A DNA stretch of 5,411 nt from an uncultured Variovorax sp. (GCA_903872875.1 CAIQMJ010000426.1:1-5411); one strand, 5' to 3'. Numbered from the stretch's first letter, positions 1 to 5,411 are shown. A program made the numbers and translations. The notes: generated by a model not told the origin, from the letters alone.

Positions 1-2
1 AG

Positions 3-47
3 GGAGCGTTGGAGCCTGTCGCGGTGGAGAAGCAGTCTGGAGAGTGA
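3..47 (+). CDS. Possible 3' end of a convergent plus-strand gene (partial)
   Basis: One plus-strand frame entering from the left edge reads GALEPVAVEKQSGE and stops at TGA (45-47). The composition looks like an ordinary hydrophilic protein tail, and most third codon positions are G or C, as in the neighbouring genes. The other two plus-strand frames stay open past this point into the antisense of the monooxygenase and look less protein-like. If real, the gene converges on the monooxygenase, with 18 bases between the two stop codons. Fourteen codons are too few to name a family, and the frame may be chance. Confidence 0.25.
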   Translation, partial: GALEPVAVEKQSGE

Positions 48-54
48 CCAACGC
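6..54. repeat. 7-bp inverted repeat downstream of the monooxygenase
   Basis: GCGTTGG at 6-12 is exactly complementary to CCAACGC at 48-54, with 35 bases between. It lies just beyond the monooxygenase stop, where a terminator between convergent genes might be expected. The loop is long and no T-run follows on either strand, so it is not a canonical intrinsic terminator and may be coincidental. Confidence 0.2.
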
Positions 55-65
55 ATGCCGCAGGA

Positions 66-1250
66 TTATCCGGCCGCCTCGGCGGCGCCCATGATCCGGT
101 CGCCCATGGCCACGCCCCATGCACGCATCGACGCACCCGCTTCGAGCTGGCCGGCTTCCCAGTCCGCCAGCCGGGCATCGATGTCGCGCGTGCCCGAGGC
201 GAGTGCCTGCGCGAGCGCGAGCGCGTTGGCCGCCGCCTTGGCCGCACCGCCCGCCGTGTGTGGACGCACGATGAAGGCTGCATCACCCAGCAGCACGGTG
301 CGGCCGAACACCATGCGCGGCACCGCGAGATCGAGGATCGCCTGGAGGAAGGGCTCTTCGGTGGCGAGCACCAGCTCGCGCAGGCTCGGCGCCAGCAGCC
401 GGCGCGCGTCCTGCCGCAACGCCGCGATCGGCGCATCCCGCGTGGCGCCGGGCGGCAGCGAGAAAGCATGCGGCGTGCCGTCGCGGTCGGTCAGCAGGTC
501 GGCGAGCGCGGCGCCCGCGGCCACCTTGCGGTACCACACCCAGTTCCAGCGCCGCGCACCGTCGTTCACCGCGCCGTCCTCGCCGGGAATTCGGTACTCC
601 AGCAGCATGTGGTCGTGGCCTTGCTGAAAGACGAAGGCACTGCCGAGCCTGGCCGCTGCGGCACGGTTGAGTGCGGCTTCGGGCACCAGGCCGCGCCAGG
701 CGACGTAGCCGGCATAGGTGGGCTCGGTCCCTGGCAGCAGCAGACTGCGCACCGTCGATCGCGGCCCATCGGCGCCGACGAGCAGGTCGGCCGTTTCCAC
801 CCGGCCGCTGGCGAACAGCGTCGTCACCCGGTCGCCCGATGGCCGGAAGCCGACCAGGCGCTCGCCGGCATGGATGCAGACGGCCGGCAGCGCGTCGCGC
901 ATCGCGATGTAGAGCATGTTCCACGAGGTCTGGGTCTGGGGCATGAAGCTGCGATGGACCACGGCGTCGTCGATGTTCAGGTAGATGCGGTCGTCCGACC
1001 GCACGCCCAGCGGCCCGCGGTGCGCGACGCGGGCGTGGCGGAAGGCGGCCAACACGTCGGGTTGCAGGACAAGGCCGCCGCCGCGGCTGTCGAGCTGCTG
1101 CGGCGAGCGTTCGAAGACATCCACGCGCCAGCCGGCGGCGCGCAGCGTGGTGGCGGCGAACAGGCCGCTCAGCGAGCCGCCGACGATCACCGCGCGTGGA
1201 GGCGATGCGGTGGCCGCGAGAGGTACCGGGGGATATGGTGAGGGTGTCAT
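66..1250 (-). CDS. FAD-dependent aromatic-ring monooxygenase, 2,6-dihydroxypyridine 3-monooxygenase-like
   Basis: This 394-residue protein belongs to the single-component, class A flavoprotein hydroxylases, which use NAD(P)H and O2 to hydroxylate an activated ring in the cytoplasm. The N-terminal Rossmann strand VIVGGSLSG (21-29) has Ser in place of the central Gly of GxGxxG, as I recall for the dihydroxypyridine hydroxylase subgroup. Glu47 (FERSP) follows at the expected ribose-binding position. The DG motif is LLVGADGPRSTVR (156-168), followed by EPTYAGYVAWRG (176-187). The GD motif is VLLGDAA (319-325), followed by RPH (329-331) and GGAAK (334-338). The length matches the roughly 400 residues of 2,6-dihydroxypyridine 3-monooxygenase (DhpH) from nicotine-degrading Arthrobacter, and the blocks around the DG and GD motifs look alike. 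No transmembrane segment is evident. The start is set by AAGGAG seven bases upstream. The gene follows fcs after a 126-base gap, so it may be co-transcribed or separately controlled. The substrate is not readable from sequence; a phenolic acid or N-heterocycle is possible. Confidence 0.88.
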   Translation of the reverse strand: MTPSPYPPVPLAATASPPRAVIVGGSLSGLFAATTLRAAGWRVDVFERSPQQLDSRGGGLVLQPDVLAAFRHARVAHRGPLGVRSDDRIYLNIDDAVVHRSFMPQTQTSWNMLYIAMRDALPAVCIHAGERLVGFRPSGDRVTTLFASGRVETADLLVGADGPRSTVRSLLLPGTEPTYAGYVAWRGLVPEAALNRAAAARLGSAFVFQQGHDHMLLEYRIPGEDGAVNDGARRWNWVWYRKVAAGAALADLLTDRDGTPHAFSLPPGATRDAPIAALRQDARRLLAPSLRELVLATEEPFLQAILDLAVPRMVFGRTVLLGDAAFIVRPHTAGGAAKAAANALALAQALASGTRDIDARLADWEAGQLEAGASMRAWGVAMGDRIMGAAEAAG

Positions 1251-1257
1251 CCGTGAG

Positions 1258-1263
1258 CTCCTT
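1258..1263 (-). promoter_or_regulatory. Ribosome binding site of the monooxygenase
   Basis: The minus strand reads AAGGAG, then seven bases (CTCACGG), then ATG. This is a near-ideal Shine-Dalgarno sequence at ideal spacing and fixes the monooxygenase start at 1250. It is clearly stronger than anything upstream of fcs, so this gene does not rely on translational coupling. Confidence 0.8.
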
Positions 1264-1267
1264 GTAT

Positions 1268-1282
1268 GCCGGTGATGCCGGC
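1268..1282 (-). other. Small GC hairpin in the monooxygenase leader
   Basis: GCCGG and CCGGC form a 5-bp stem around a 5-base loop, ending five bases before the Shine-Dalgarno sequence in the transcript. It could influence ribosome access, but a short GC stem like this arises often by chance in DNA of this composition. Confidence 0.2.
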
Positions 1283-1342
1283 GAGGCGACGGATGGACTT
1301 TTCAGGGATGGGGTTTCAGGCGAATGTCCTGTGGTGCGCGGA

Positions 1343-1357
1343 TTGTTACGGATGCAA
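1343..1357. promoter_or_regulatory. TTG-N9-CAA partial dyad in the fcs-monooxygenase gap (possible operator)
   Basis: TTGTTACGGATGCAA is a short interrupted palindrome with TTG and CAA ends, in a relatively AT-rich patch of the 126-base gap. It has the T-N11-A form (T at 1344, A at 1356) seen in many LysR-type regulator sites, but only the outer three bases on each side are symmetric. No regulator gene is in the window. I saw no convincing sigma-70 promoter in the gap: TTGCAT on the minus strand could be a -35 element, but no good -10 lies at the right distance. Confidence 0.18.
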
Positions 1358-1365
1358 GAGTGGCC

Positions 1366-1389
1366 ACGCGCGCATGTCAATGCACGCGT
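1366..1389 (-). terminator. Stem-loop enclosing the fcs stop codon
   Basis: In the transcript, ACGCGUGCAU pairs with AUGCGCGCGU across a four-base loop, UGAC. This gives ten consecutive pairs, including one G-U wobble. The fcs stop codon UGA (1379-1377) occupies the first three loop bases. No U-run follows (the next bases are GGCCACUC), so it is not a textbook Rho-independent terminator. It could be a weak terminator or attenuator, or a 3' stabiliser that processes the fcs message away from the monooxygenase message. The structure follows directly from the sequence; the function is inferred. Confidence 0.45.
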
Positions 1390-3185
1390 ATCACGGCCGG
1401 GTCGTCCCTGTCGTGGAGCCGCGCCACATGGCCAGCGCGCCGCGCGAGCACGGCGCGCTGGTTGATGTAGCCCTTGTCGGTGATCTCTCCCGCATCGAGG
1501 TCCGGCGGCTCGGCCAGCACCAGTGCGCAGGCCGGGCACTGCGATGAACCCGCGCCCTCGTCGCGCAACGCGCGCAGCACGTCCGCGATGTGCGCGTGCA
1601 GGGCCTTCGGAGGCAGGCCGGCCGCCTGCGGGCTCGGAAACACCAGCATGCCGATCTCGTCGCGGTCATGGCCCGTCAGCACCACGTCCTGCACATGCGG
1701 CGCGAGCATCGACACCAGCCGGATGCGCAAGGTGCCCACCGACACCCAGGTGCCGGTCGACAGCTTGAAGTCCTCGGCCACGCGGCCGTTGAACATCACG
1801 CCGCGCGCGGGCTCGTCGGGGTCGGCCAGGAAGCCGGCGTCGCCGATGCGGTAGTAGCCCTCGGCATCGAAGGCCTCGGCGGTTTCGCGCGGCGCATCGC
1901 GGTAGCCGGGGAACACCGACACGCCCCTGACGCGCATCTCCAGCTTCTCGCCGTTGGGCACGAACTTGAGTTCGAGCCCCGGCAGCGGCGCGCCGATGCA
2001 GCCCGCGCCGTCGAGCTTCCAGTGCGCCGTGGTGATGGCCGGGGACGTCTCGGTCGCGCCCCAAGACGTCGTGAGCCACAGCGGCCGATCGGGTCGGACG
2101 CGGCGTGCCACCGCTTCGAGCCGCCGCCAGGTCGAGGGCGCGAGCGCGGCGGCCGCATAGAAGGCAAGCCGCAGATGCGAGAGCACTTCGGCCGCCAGTG
2201 CATCGTCGGCTTCCAGGAAGGGCAGCAGCATGTCGAAGCCGCGCGGCACGTTGAACAGCAGCGTGGGCTTCACCTCGCGCAGGTTGCGCACGGTCCTGTC
2301 GATCAGCCCGGGCGCGGGCCGGCCTTCGTCGATGTAGAGCGCGCCGCCATGGCACAGCACCATGTTCAGGTTGTGATTGGCGCCGAAGGTGTGGCTCCAC
2401 GGCAGCCAGTCGACCAGCACCGGCTTCTCGTGCGCGAGGAAGCGCCAAGTCTGCGCCATCATCTGCTGATTGGCGCACAGCATGCGGTGCGTGTTGATCA
2501 CCACCTTGGGCTTGCCGGTGGAGCCCGAGGTCAGCAGGTACTTGGCGTGCGTGTCGGGCAGCACGTCGGCAAAGGCCCGCATCACCGCGGGCGTCTCGGC
2601 CGTGGCGAGCAGTTGCGCGAAGTCCATCGCATGCGGATGCGCATCGGCATGGCGGCTGAACACCGTGACGGCGTCGACATCGCTGCCCGCGAGCGAGGCG
2701 CCGTACACCCTGGCGTCCGATGCATAGATCAGCGCGGGCTTCAACGCCCGCAGCATGCCGTGCAGCCGCGCCGGATCCTTGGCCATGCGCGAATAGGCGC
2801 TGGAGAGCGAGCATGCGGTGCGGCCGACATGCATCGCCGCGAGCATCAGCACCGCATGGTCGATCGCGTTGTCCGACAGGATCACGACCGGCTGGCCGGC
2901 CGGCAGGTCCATGTCGAGCAGCGCCTGACCGACGGCACCGACCGCCTGGCGCAGCGCGCGGTAGTCGAGCCGGCGCCAGCCGTCGCCCGCGTCGTCGCGT
3001 TCGGCCAGCGCGAGCGCGTCGGGCGTCTCGTGCGCCCAGCGTTCGAGCCATTCGCCGATGCAGCGCGCATAGGGCTGGAGCGCCGTCGTCGAGCGCAGCG
3101 CAAACGAGCCGTCGTCGAAGTCGATGCGCACGGTGCGCGGCGGTGCGACCAGCGCGGGGTCGAGAAGGAAGTCGTCGTCGGTCAT
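1377..3185 (-). CDS. fcs: Feruloyl-CoA synthase-like ATP-dependent CoA ligase
   Basis: This 602-residue adenylate-forming (ANL) enzyme should activate a hydroxycinnamic acid such as ferulate or p-coumarate to its CoA thioester, using ATP and CoA in the cytoplasm. The order of motifs is complete. The phosphate-binding loop is LLTSGSTGKPK (217-227). The adenine/Mg region is SWGATETSP (374-382). YRIGD (445-449) is the Y-x-x-GD motif. The hinge block is GRVAEDFKLSTGTWV (467-481). The late catalytic lysine is Lys571 in EITDKGYINQ. The DFKLSTGTWV and EITDKGYINQRAVLARRA blocks and the overall length are typical of the feruloyl-CoA synthase family rather than generic acyl-CoA synthetases. The ATG at 3185 is preferred because the N-terminus then matches the family. 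The frame stays open further upstream only as antiphase of the preceding gene. There is no Shine-Dalgarno sequence, but the preceding gene ends two bases before this ATG, pointing to translational coupling. Oddity: a Cys550-x-x-Cys553 pair near the C-terminus. Substrate specificity is inferred from family resemblance. Confidence 0.87.
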   Translation of the reverse strand: MTDDDFLLDPALVAPPRTVRIDFDDGSFALRSTTALQPYARCIGEWLERWAHETPDALALAERDDAGDGWRRLDYRALRQAVGAVGQALLDMDLPAGQPVVILSDNAIDHAVLMLAAMHVGRTACSLSSAYSRMAKDPARLHGMLRALKPALIYASDARVYGASLAGSDVDAVTVFSRHADAHPHAMDFAQLLATAETPAVMRAFADVLPDTHAKYLLTSGSTGKPKVVINTHRMLCANQQMMAQTWRFLAHEKPVLVDWLPWSHTFGANHNLNMVLCHGGALYIDEGRPAPGLIDRTVRNLREVKPTLLFNVPRGFDMLLPFLEADDALAAEVLSHLRLAFYAAAALAPSTWRRLEAVARRVRPDRPLWLTTSWGATETSPAITTAHWKLDGAGCIGAPLPGLELKFVPNGEKLEMRVRGVSVFPGYRDAPRETAEAFDAEGYYRIGDAGFLADPDEPARGVMFNGRVAEDFKLSTGTWVSVGTLRIRLVSMLAPHVQDVVLTGHDRDEIGMLVFPSPQAAGLPPKALHAHIADVLRALRDEGAGSSQCPACALVLAEPPDLDAGEITDKGYINQRAVLARRAGHVARLHDRDDPAVIRVH

Positions 3186-3187
3186 GG

Positions 3188-4147
3188 TCAGTCGAGCTTG
3201 CCGGTTTCGGACTTGGCGCGAATCAGGTCCAACAGCAGGTGGTCGCGCGCGGCCTCCAGTTCCGCGATGCTGCGCGCGCCCAGCGCATCGGCGACGCCAT
3301 CGGTCACCTGCTGCCTGAGCGCGGCCGTCATCGACGGCGTGCCCAGGTCCTTCCACCAGTCCTCGATCGGCCCGCCCAGATGTGCGAGCAGGTGCGCGAT
3401 GCCTCCCGTGCCGCCCGACAGGTGCAGGTTCATGAACGGTCCCATCACGGCCCAGCGCAGGCCGGGACCGTGCGCGATGGCCGTGTCGATGTCGGCCACG
3501 CTCGCCACGCCCTGGTCGACCAGGTGAAAGGCCTCGCGCCACAGCGCTGCCTGCAGGCGGTTCGCGATGTGGCCCTTGACCTCGCGCTTCACGTGGATGG
3601 GTCGCTTGCCGATGGCCGCGTAGAACGCCATGGCGCGCGCGACCGCCTCGGCGGAGGTCTGCTCGCCGCCGATCACTTCGACCAGCGGAATCAGGTGCGG
3701 CGGATTGAACGGATGCCCCAGCACCACGCGCTGTGGATGCGCACAACCCGACTGCACGCCACTGATCGCCAGGCCGGACGAACTCGACGCGAGGATCGTC
3801 TCCGGCTGCGCGGCGGCGTCCATGCGGCGGAACAGGTCGATCTTGAAGTCCATGCGCTCGGGGCCGTTCTCCTGCACGAAGTCGGCCACCGACACCGCGT
3901 CTTCGAGGCTGTCGTGAAAGCGCAGCCGGTCCACCGAGGCGCCTGCCGAGAGACCGAAGCGCTCCAGCGTCGGCCAGTGCTGCGCCACCGCGTCGCGCAG
4001 CCGCGCCTCTGCGCCGGGCGACGGGTCGGTCGCGTTCACGTCGAGCCCATGCGCCAGGAAGTACGCGACCCAGCTCGCGCCGATCACGCCGGTGCCGACG
4101 ACCGCGACGCGCTTCACGTCGCCATGAAGGCCGACACCGCCGCTCAT
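3188..4147 (-). CDS. 3-hydroxyacyl-CoA dehydrogenase family protein (NAD-dependent; carnitine dehydrogenase/lambda-crystallin type)
   Basis: This 319-residue soluble dehydrogenase has an N-terminal Rossmann fold with GTGVIG (18-23) and Asp41 at the end of the second strand, which favours NAD over NADP. The inter-domain block has SSSSG (121-125) and HPFNPP (145-150). His145 and Glu157 (in PLVEVIGG) have the same 12-residue spacing as the catalytic His/Glu pair of mammalian 3-hydroxyacyl-CoA dehydrogenase. GHIANRL (192-198) begins the helical C-terminal domain, which includes GPGLRWA (227-233), also familiar from L-carnitine dehydrogenases. It is a stand-alone enzyme with no enoyl-CoA hydratase domain. 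The ATG at 4147 overlaps the preceding stop as ATGA, with GGTGGAAG just upstream; a GTG (Val11) just before the Rossmann strand is a less likely start. Next to a CoA ligase, oxidation of a 3-hydroxyacyl-CoA to a 3-ketoacyl-CoA is the likeliest role. The family also contains L-carnitine and L-gulonate dehydrogenases, so the exact substrate is uncertain. Confidence 0.85.
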   Translation of the reverse strand: MSGGVGLHGDVKRVAVVGTGVIGASWVAYFLAHGLDVNATDPSPGAEARLRDAVAQHWPTLERFGLSAGASVDRLRFHDSLEDAVSVADFVQENGPERMDFKIDLFRRMDAAAQPETILASSSSGLAISGVQSGCAHPQRVVLGHPFNPPHLIPLVEVIGGEQTSAEAVARAMAFYAAIGKRPIHVKREVKGHIANRLQAALWREAFHLVDQGVASVADIDTAIAHGPGLRWAVMGPFMNLHLSGGTGGIAHLLAHLGGPIEDWWKDLGTPSMTAALRQQVTDGVADALGARSIAELEAARDHLLLDLIRAKSETGKLD

Positions 4148-5349
4148 GACTTCCACCGCGTGCAGCGGCTCTCCGCTTTCGTCGTCCAGGCGGCCTCGCC
4201 GCGGATCGCCTCGACCACCTTGTAGTAGTCCCACGGCTCGGTCGATTCGGCCGGTGTCTTGACCTGCATCAGCTGCATGTCGTGCACCATGAGTCCGTCG
4301 TCGCGCAGCCAGCCGCCCTGGACGAACATGTCGTTGAACTTCGTCTTGCGCAACTGCGCCATCACCCTGTCGGCGTCGTCGCTGCCCGCGGCCTTCACGG
4401 CCTGCAGGTACTGCAGCGCGGCCGAATAGTCGCCCGCATGGAAGGACGAGGGCATGCGCCTGTGCTTGTCGAAGAAGCGGCGCGCCCAGGCGCGCGACGC
4501 GGGGCTCTGGTTCCAGTACCAGCTGTCGGTGAGGTACATGCCCTGCGCATTCTTCAGGCCCAGCGCATGCACGTCGTTGATCGTGATGATCATGCCGGCC
4601 AGCTTCATGTTCTTGCCGATGCCGAATTCGGCCGCCGACTTGATGGCGTTGACCGTGTCGCCGCCTGCATTGGCGAGCGCCAGCACCTGCGCCTTCGAGC
4701 CCTGCGCCTGCAGCATGAACGACGAGAAGTCGCTCGCGCCCAGCGGGTGCTTCACCGAGCCCGCCACCGTGCCGTCGCTGGCCTCGATGATCTTGGTGGC
4801 GTCGCTCTGCAGCGCGGCGCCGAAGGCATAGTCGGCCGTCACGAAGTACCAGCTCTTGCCGCCGGCCTTGACGACTGCGCTGGCGGTGCCGCGCGCCATC
4901 GCCACGGTGTCGTAGGCGTAGTGCACGGTGTACGGCGAGCAGTATTCGTTGGTGAGGCTGGATGCACCCGAGCCGACCACGAAATACGGCTTCTTCTTCT
5001 CGGCGGCCACGCCCGCCATGGCGATGGCAGCGCCCGAGTTGACGCCGCCGATCAGCATGTCGACCTTCTGCACGTCGAACCATTCGCGCGCCTTGGCGGC
5101 GGCGATGTCCGGCTTGTTCTGGTGGTCGGCCGTGACCAGCTCGATCTTCCGGCCGTCGATGGCACCGCCCATGTCGGCAATGGCCATGCGGATCGCCTCG
5201 GCACCGGCCGGGCCGTCGTAGTCGCGGTACAGGCCGGACATGTCGCTGATGAAGCCGATGCGGACGGTGTCGTCGGACACCTGGGCCGACGCCGCGGTGG
5301 TGAAGGCGGCGCCGGCCGCGATGGCCAGGAGCGTGCGCGGGATGTTCAT
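4144..5349 (-). CDS. Periplasmic substrate-binding protein of a branched-chain amino acid-type ABC transporter
   Basis: This 401-residue protein starts with a Sec-type signal peptide: Arg5, a hydrophobic core from about 7 to 16, and a likely cleavage site ASA|Q after residue 22. The mature part is a two-lobed type I periplasmic binding protein (Peripla_BP_6, LivJ-like). It opens with VRIGFISDMSGLYRDYDG (29-46) and contains GGVNSGAA (101-108), the block EYCSPYTVHYAYDT (135-148), FVTADYAFG (169-177), HPLGASDFSSF (201-211) and ANAGGDTVNAIKSA (226-239). It ends in PWDYYKVVEAI and ESRC near the C-terminus; Cys137 and Cys396 could form a disulfide. Such proteins often serve aromatic acids and other non-amino-acid ligands in Burkholderiales. 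It lacks the lipobox of a lipoprotein. Permease and ATPase genes are not in the window and may lie upstream. The start is fixed by a GGAGA site and the signal peptide. Its stop overlaps the next start (ATGA), tying uptake to the CoA-ligase genes. The ligand is inferred from context only. Confidence 0.9.
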   Translation of the reverse strand: MNIPRTLLAIAAGAAFTTAASAQVSDDTVRIGFISDMSGLYRDYDGPAGAEAIRMAIADMGGAIDGRKIELVTADHQNKPDIAAAKAREWFDVQKVDMLIGGVNSGAAIAMAGVAAEKKKPYFVVGSGASSLTNEYCSPYTVHYAYDTVAMARGTASAVVKAGGKSWYFVTADYAFGAALQSDATKIIEASDGTVAGSVKHPLGASDFSSFMLQAQGSKAQVLALANAGGDTVNAIKSAAEFGIGKNMKLAGMIITINDVHALGLKNAQGMYLTDSWYWNQSPASRAWARRFFDKHRRMPSSFHAGDYSAALQYLQAVKAAGSDDADRVMAQLRKTKFNDMFVQGGWLRDDGLMVHDMQLMQVKTPAESTEPWDYYKVVEAIRGEAAWTTKAESRCTRWKS

Positions 5350-5378
5350 GTGCTTGTCTCCGTTCGTTGTTCTTGTCT
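5350..5378. repeat. Short imperfect direct repeat in the binding-protein leader
   Basis: GTGCTTGTCT (5350-5359) and GTTCTTGTCT (5369-5378) differ at one base and start 19 bases apart. On the transcript they give two copies of AGACAAG in a purine-rich leader, one overlapping the Shine-Dalgarno region. They may simply reflect low complexity of an unstructured leader. Confidence 0.2.
5357..5361 (-). promoter_or_regulatory. Ribosome binding site of the substrate-binding protein
   Basis: The minus strand reads GGAGA, then seven bases (CAAGCAC), then the ATG at 5349. The good spacing supports this start and the intact signal peptide. Confidence 0.75.
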
Positions 5379-5392
5379 TCTGCGCGGCAGCA

Positions 5393-5411
5393 TCAGCCCC
5401 AGGCGAACTCG
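5393..5411 (-). CDS. Possible 3' end of an upstream gene (partial)
   Basis: A minus-strand frame entering from the right edge reads EFAWG followed by TGA (5395-5393), with every third codon position G or C. After it the sequence becomes purine-rich and less GC-rich, as expected of an untranslated leader of 43 bases before the binding-protein ATG. A rival frame runs on to a TGA that overlaps that ATG (5348-5346), but its second half has many A-ending codons and looks non-coding. Five codons cannot identify a gene; an ABC transporter permease or ATPase would fit the context. Confidence 0.25.

Noticed and set aside
73..86. GC hairpin near the end of the monooxygenase as a terminator
   Set aside because: It lies inside the coding sequence, encodes an Ala-rich tail, has only five base pairs and is not followed by a T-run.
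258..1241. A 327-codon plus-strand open frame antisense to the monooxygenase
   Set aside because: It mirrors a gene with complete FAD motifs and is low-complexity, rich in Arg, Ala, Gly and Gln.
1590..3527. A 645-codon open frame on the plus strand, antisense to fcs and part of the dehydrogenase gene
   Set aside because: It runs across two well-supported genes on the other strand, is dominated by Arg, Ala, Gly, His and Gln with no recognisable motif, and is the usual shadow of strongly GC-biased codons.
3186..3746. An upstream extension of the fcs frame by 187 codons
   Set aside because: The extension overlaps the dehydrogenase gene out of frame, reads as Arg/Gly-rich shadow sequence, and the family-like N-terminus begins at the ATG at 3185.
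4144..4200. The unusual C-terminal tail of the binding protein (TRWKS) as evidence of a frameshift
   Set aside because: The conserved ESRC cysteine context is in frame and the length is normal; the last few residues are free to vary and overlap the next gene's start.
2720..4225. A 501-codon plus-strand open frame antisense to fcs and the dehydrogenase
   Set aside because: Its Arg/Ala/Pro-rich composition and lack of a ribosome binding site or family motif mark it as a compositional shadow.
4148..5083. An upstream extension of the dehydrogenase frame by 312 codons, which would look like a fusion
   Set aside because: It lies entirely within the substrate-binding protein gene in another frame and has no domain signature; the dehydrogenase starts naturally at the ATGA overlap.
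1..5411. A CRISPR array, insertion sequence, tRNA or novel defence system
   Set aside because: No regularly spaced repeats, terminal inverted repeats, transposase motifs or tRNA-like cloverleaf were seen; all long genes belong to known metabolic or transport families.

Overview
The window is a compact, GC-rich stretch with strong G/C bias at third codon positions. Its protein families are those common in Burkholderiales; Variovorax or a related comamonad, or an alcaligenad such as Bordetella or Achromobacter, is a reasonable guess but not proven from the sequence. All four complete genes lie on the minus strand, so transcription runs from high to low coordinates.

In transcription order: a tentative 3' end of an upstream gene touches the right edge (5393-5411). 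It is followed by a 43-base purine-rich leader with a good ribosome binding site. Next come a secreted solute-binding protein of the branched-chain amino acid ABC transporter type (4144-5349), a 3-hydroxyacyl-CoA dehydrogenase family protein (3188-4147) and a feruloyl-CoA synthase-like CoA ligase (fcs, 1377-3185). The first pair overlaps by ATGA and the second is separated by two bases, so these three are almost certainly one translationally coupled unit. The fcs stop codon lies in the loop of a 10-bp stem-loop. A 126-base gap follows, then an FAD-dependent monooxygenase resembling 2,6-dihydroxypyridine 3-monooxygenase (66-1250), which has its own strong ribosome binding site. The left edge may hold the last codons of a convergent plus-strand gene.

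Taken together the genes suggest uptake and CoA-dependent breakdown of a phenylpropanoid-type or other aromatic acid. The binding protein would capture the substrate, the ligase would activate it to a CoA thioester, and the dehydrogenase would oxidise a 3-hydroxyacyl-CoA made from it. That combination fits a beta-oxidative side-chain route better than the classical retro-aldol route, whose enoyl-CoA hydratase/aldolase and vanillin dehydrogenase are not in this window. The monooxygenase would hydroxylate an aromatic or N-heteroaromatic ring, possibly of a product or of a separate substrate. This pathway is an inference from gene content. I found no CRISPR array, tRNA, rRNA, transposase or convincing new defence system; this looks like ordinary catabolic gene content with a few small points worth checking.
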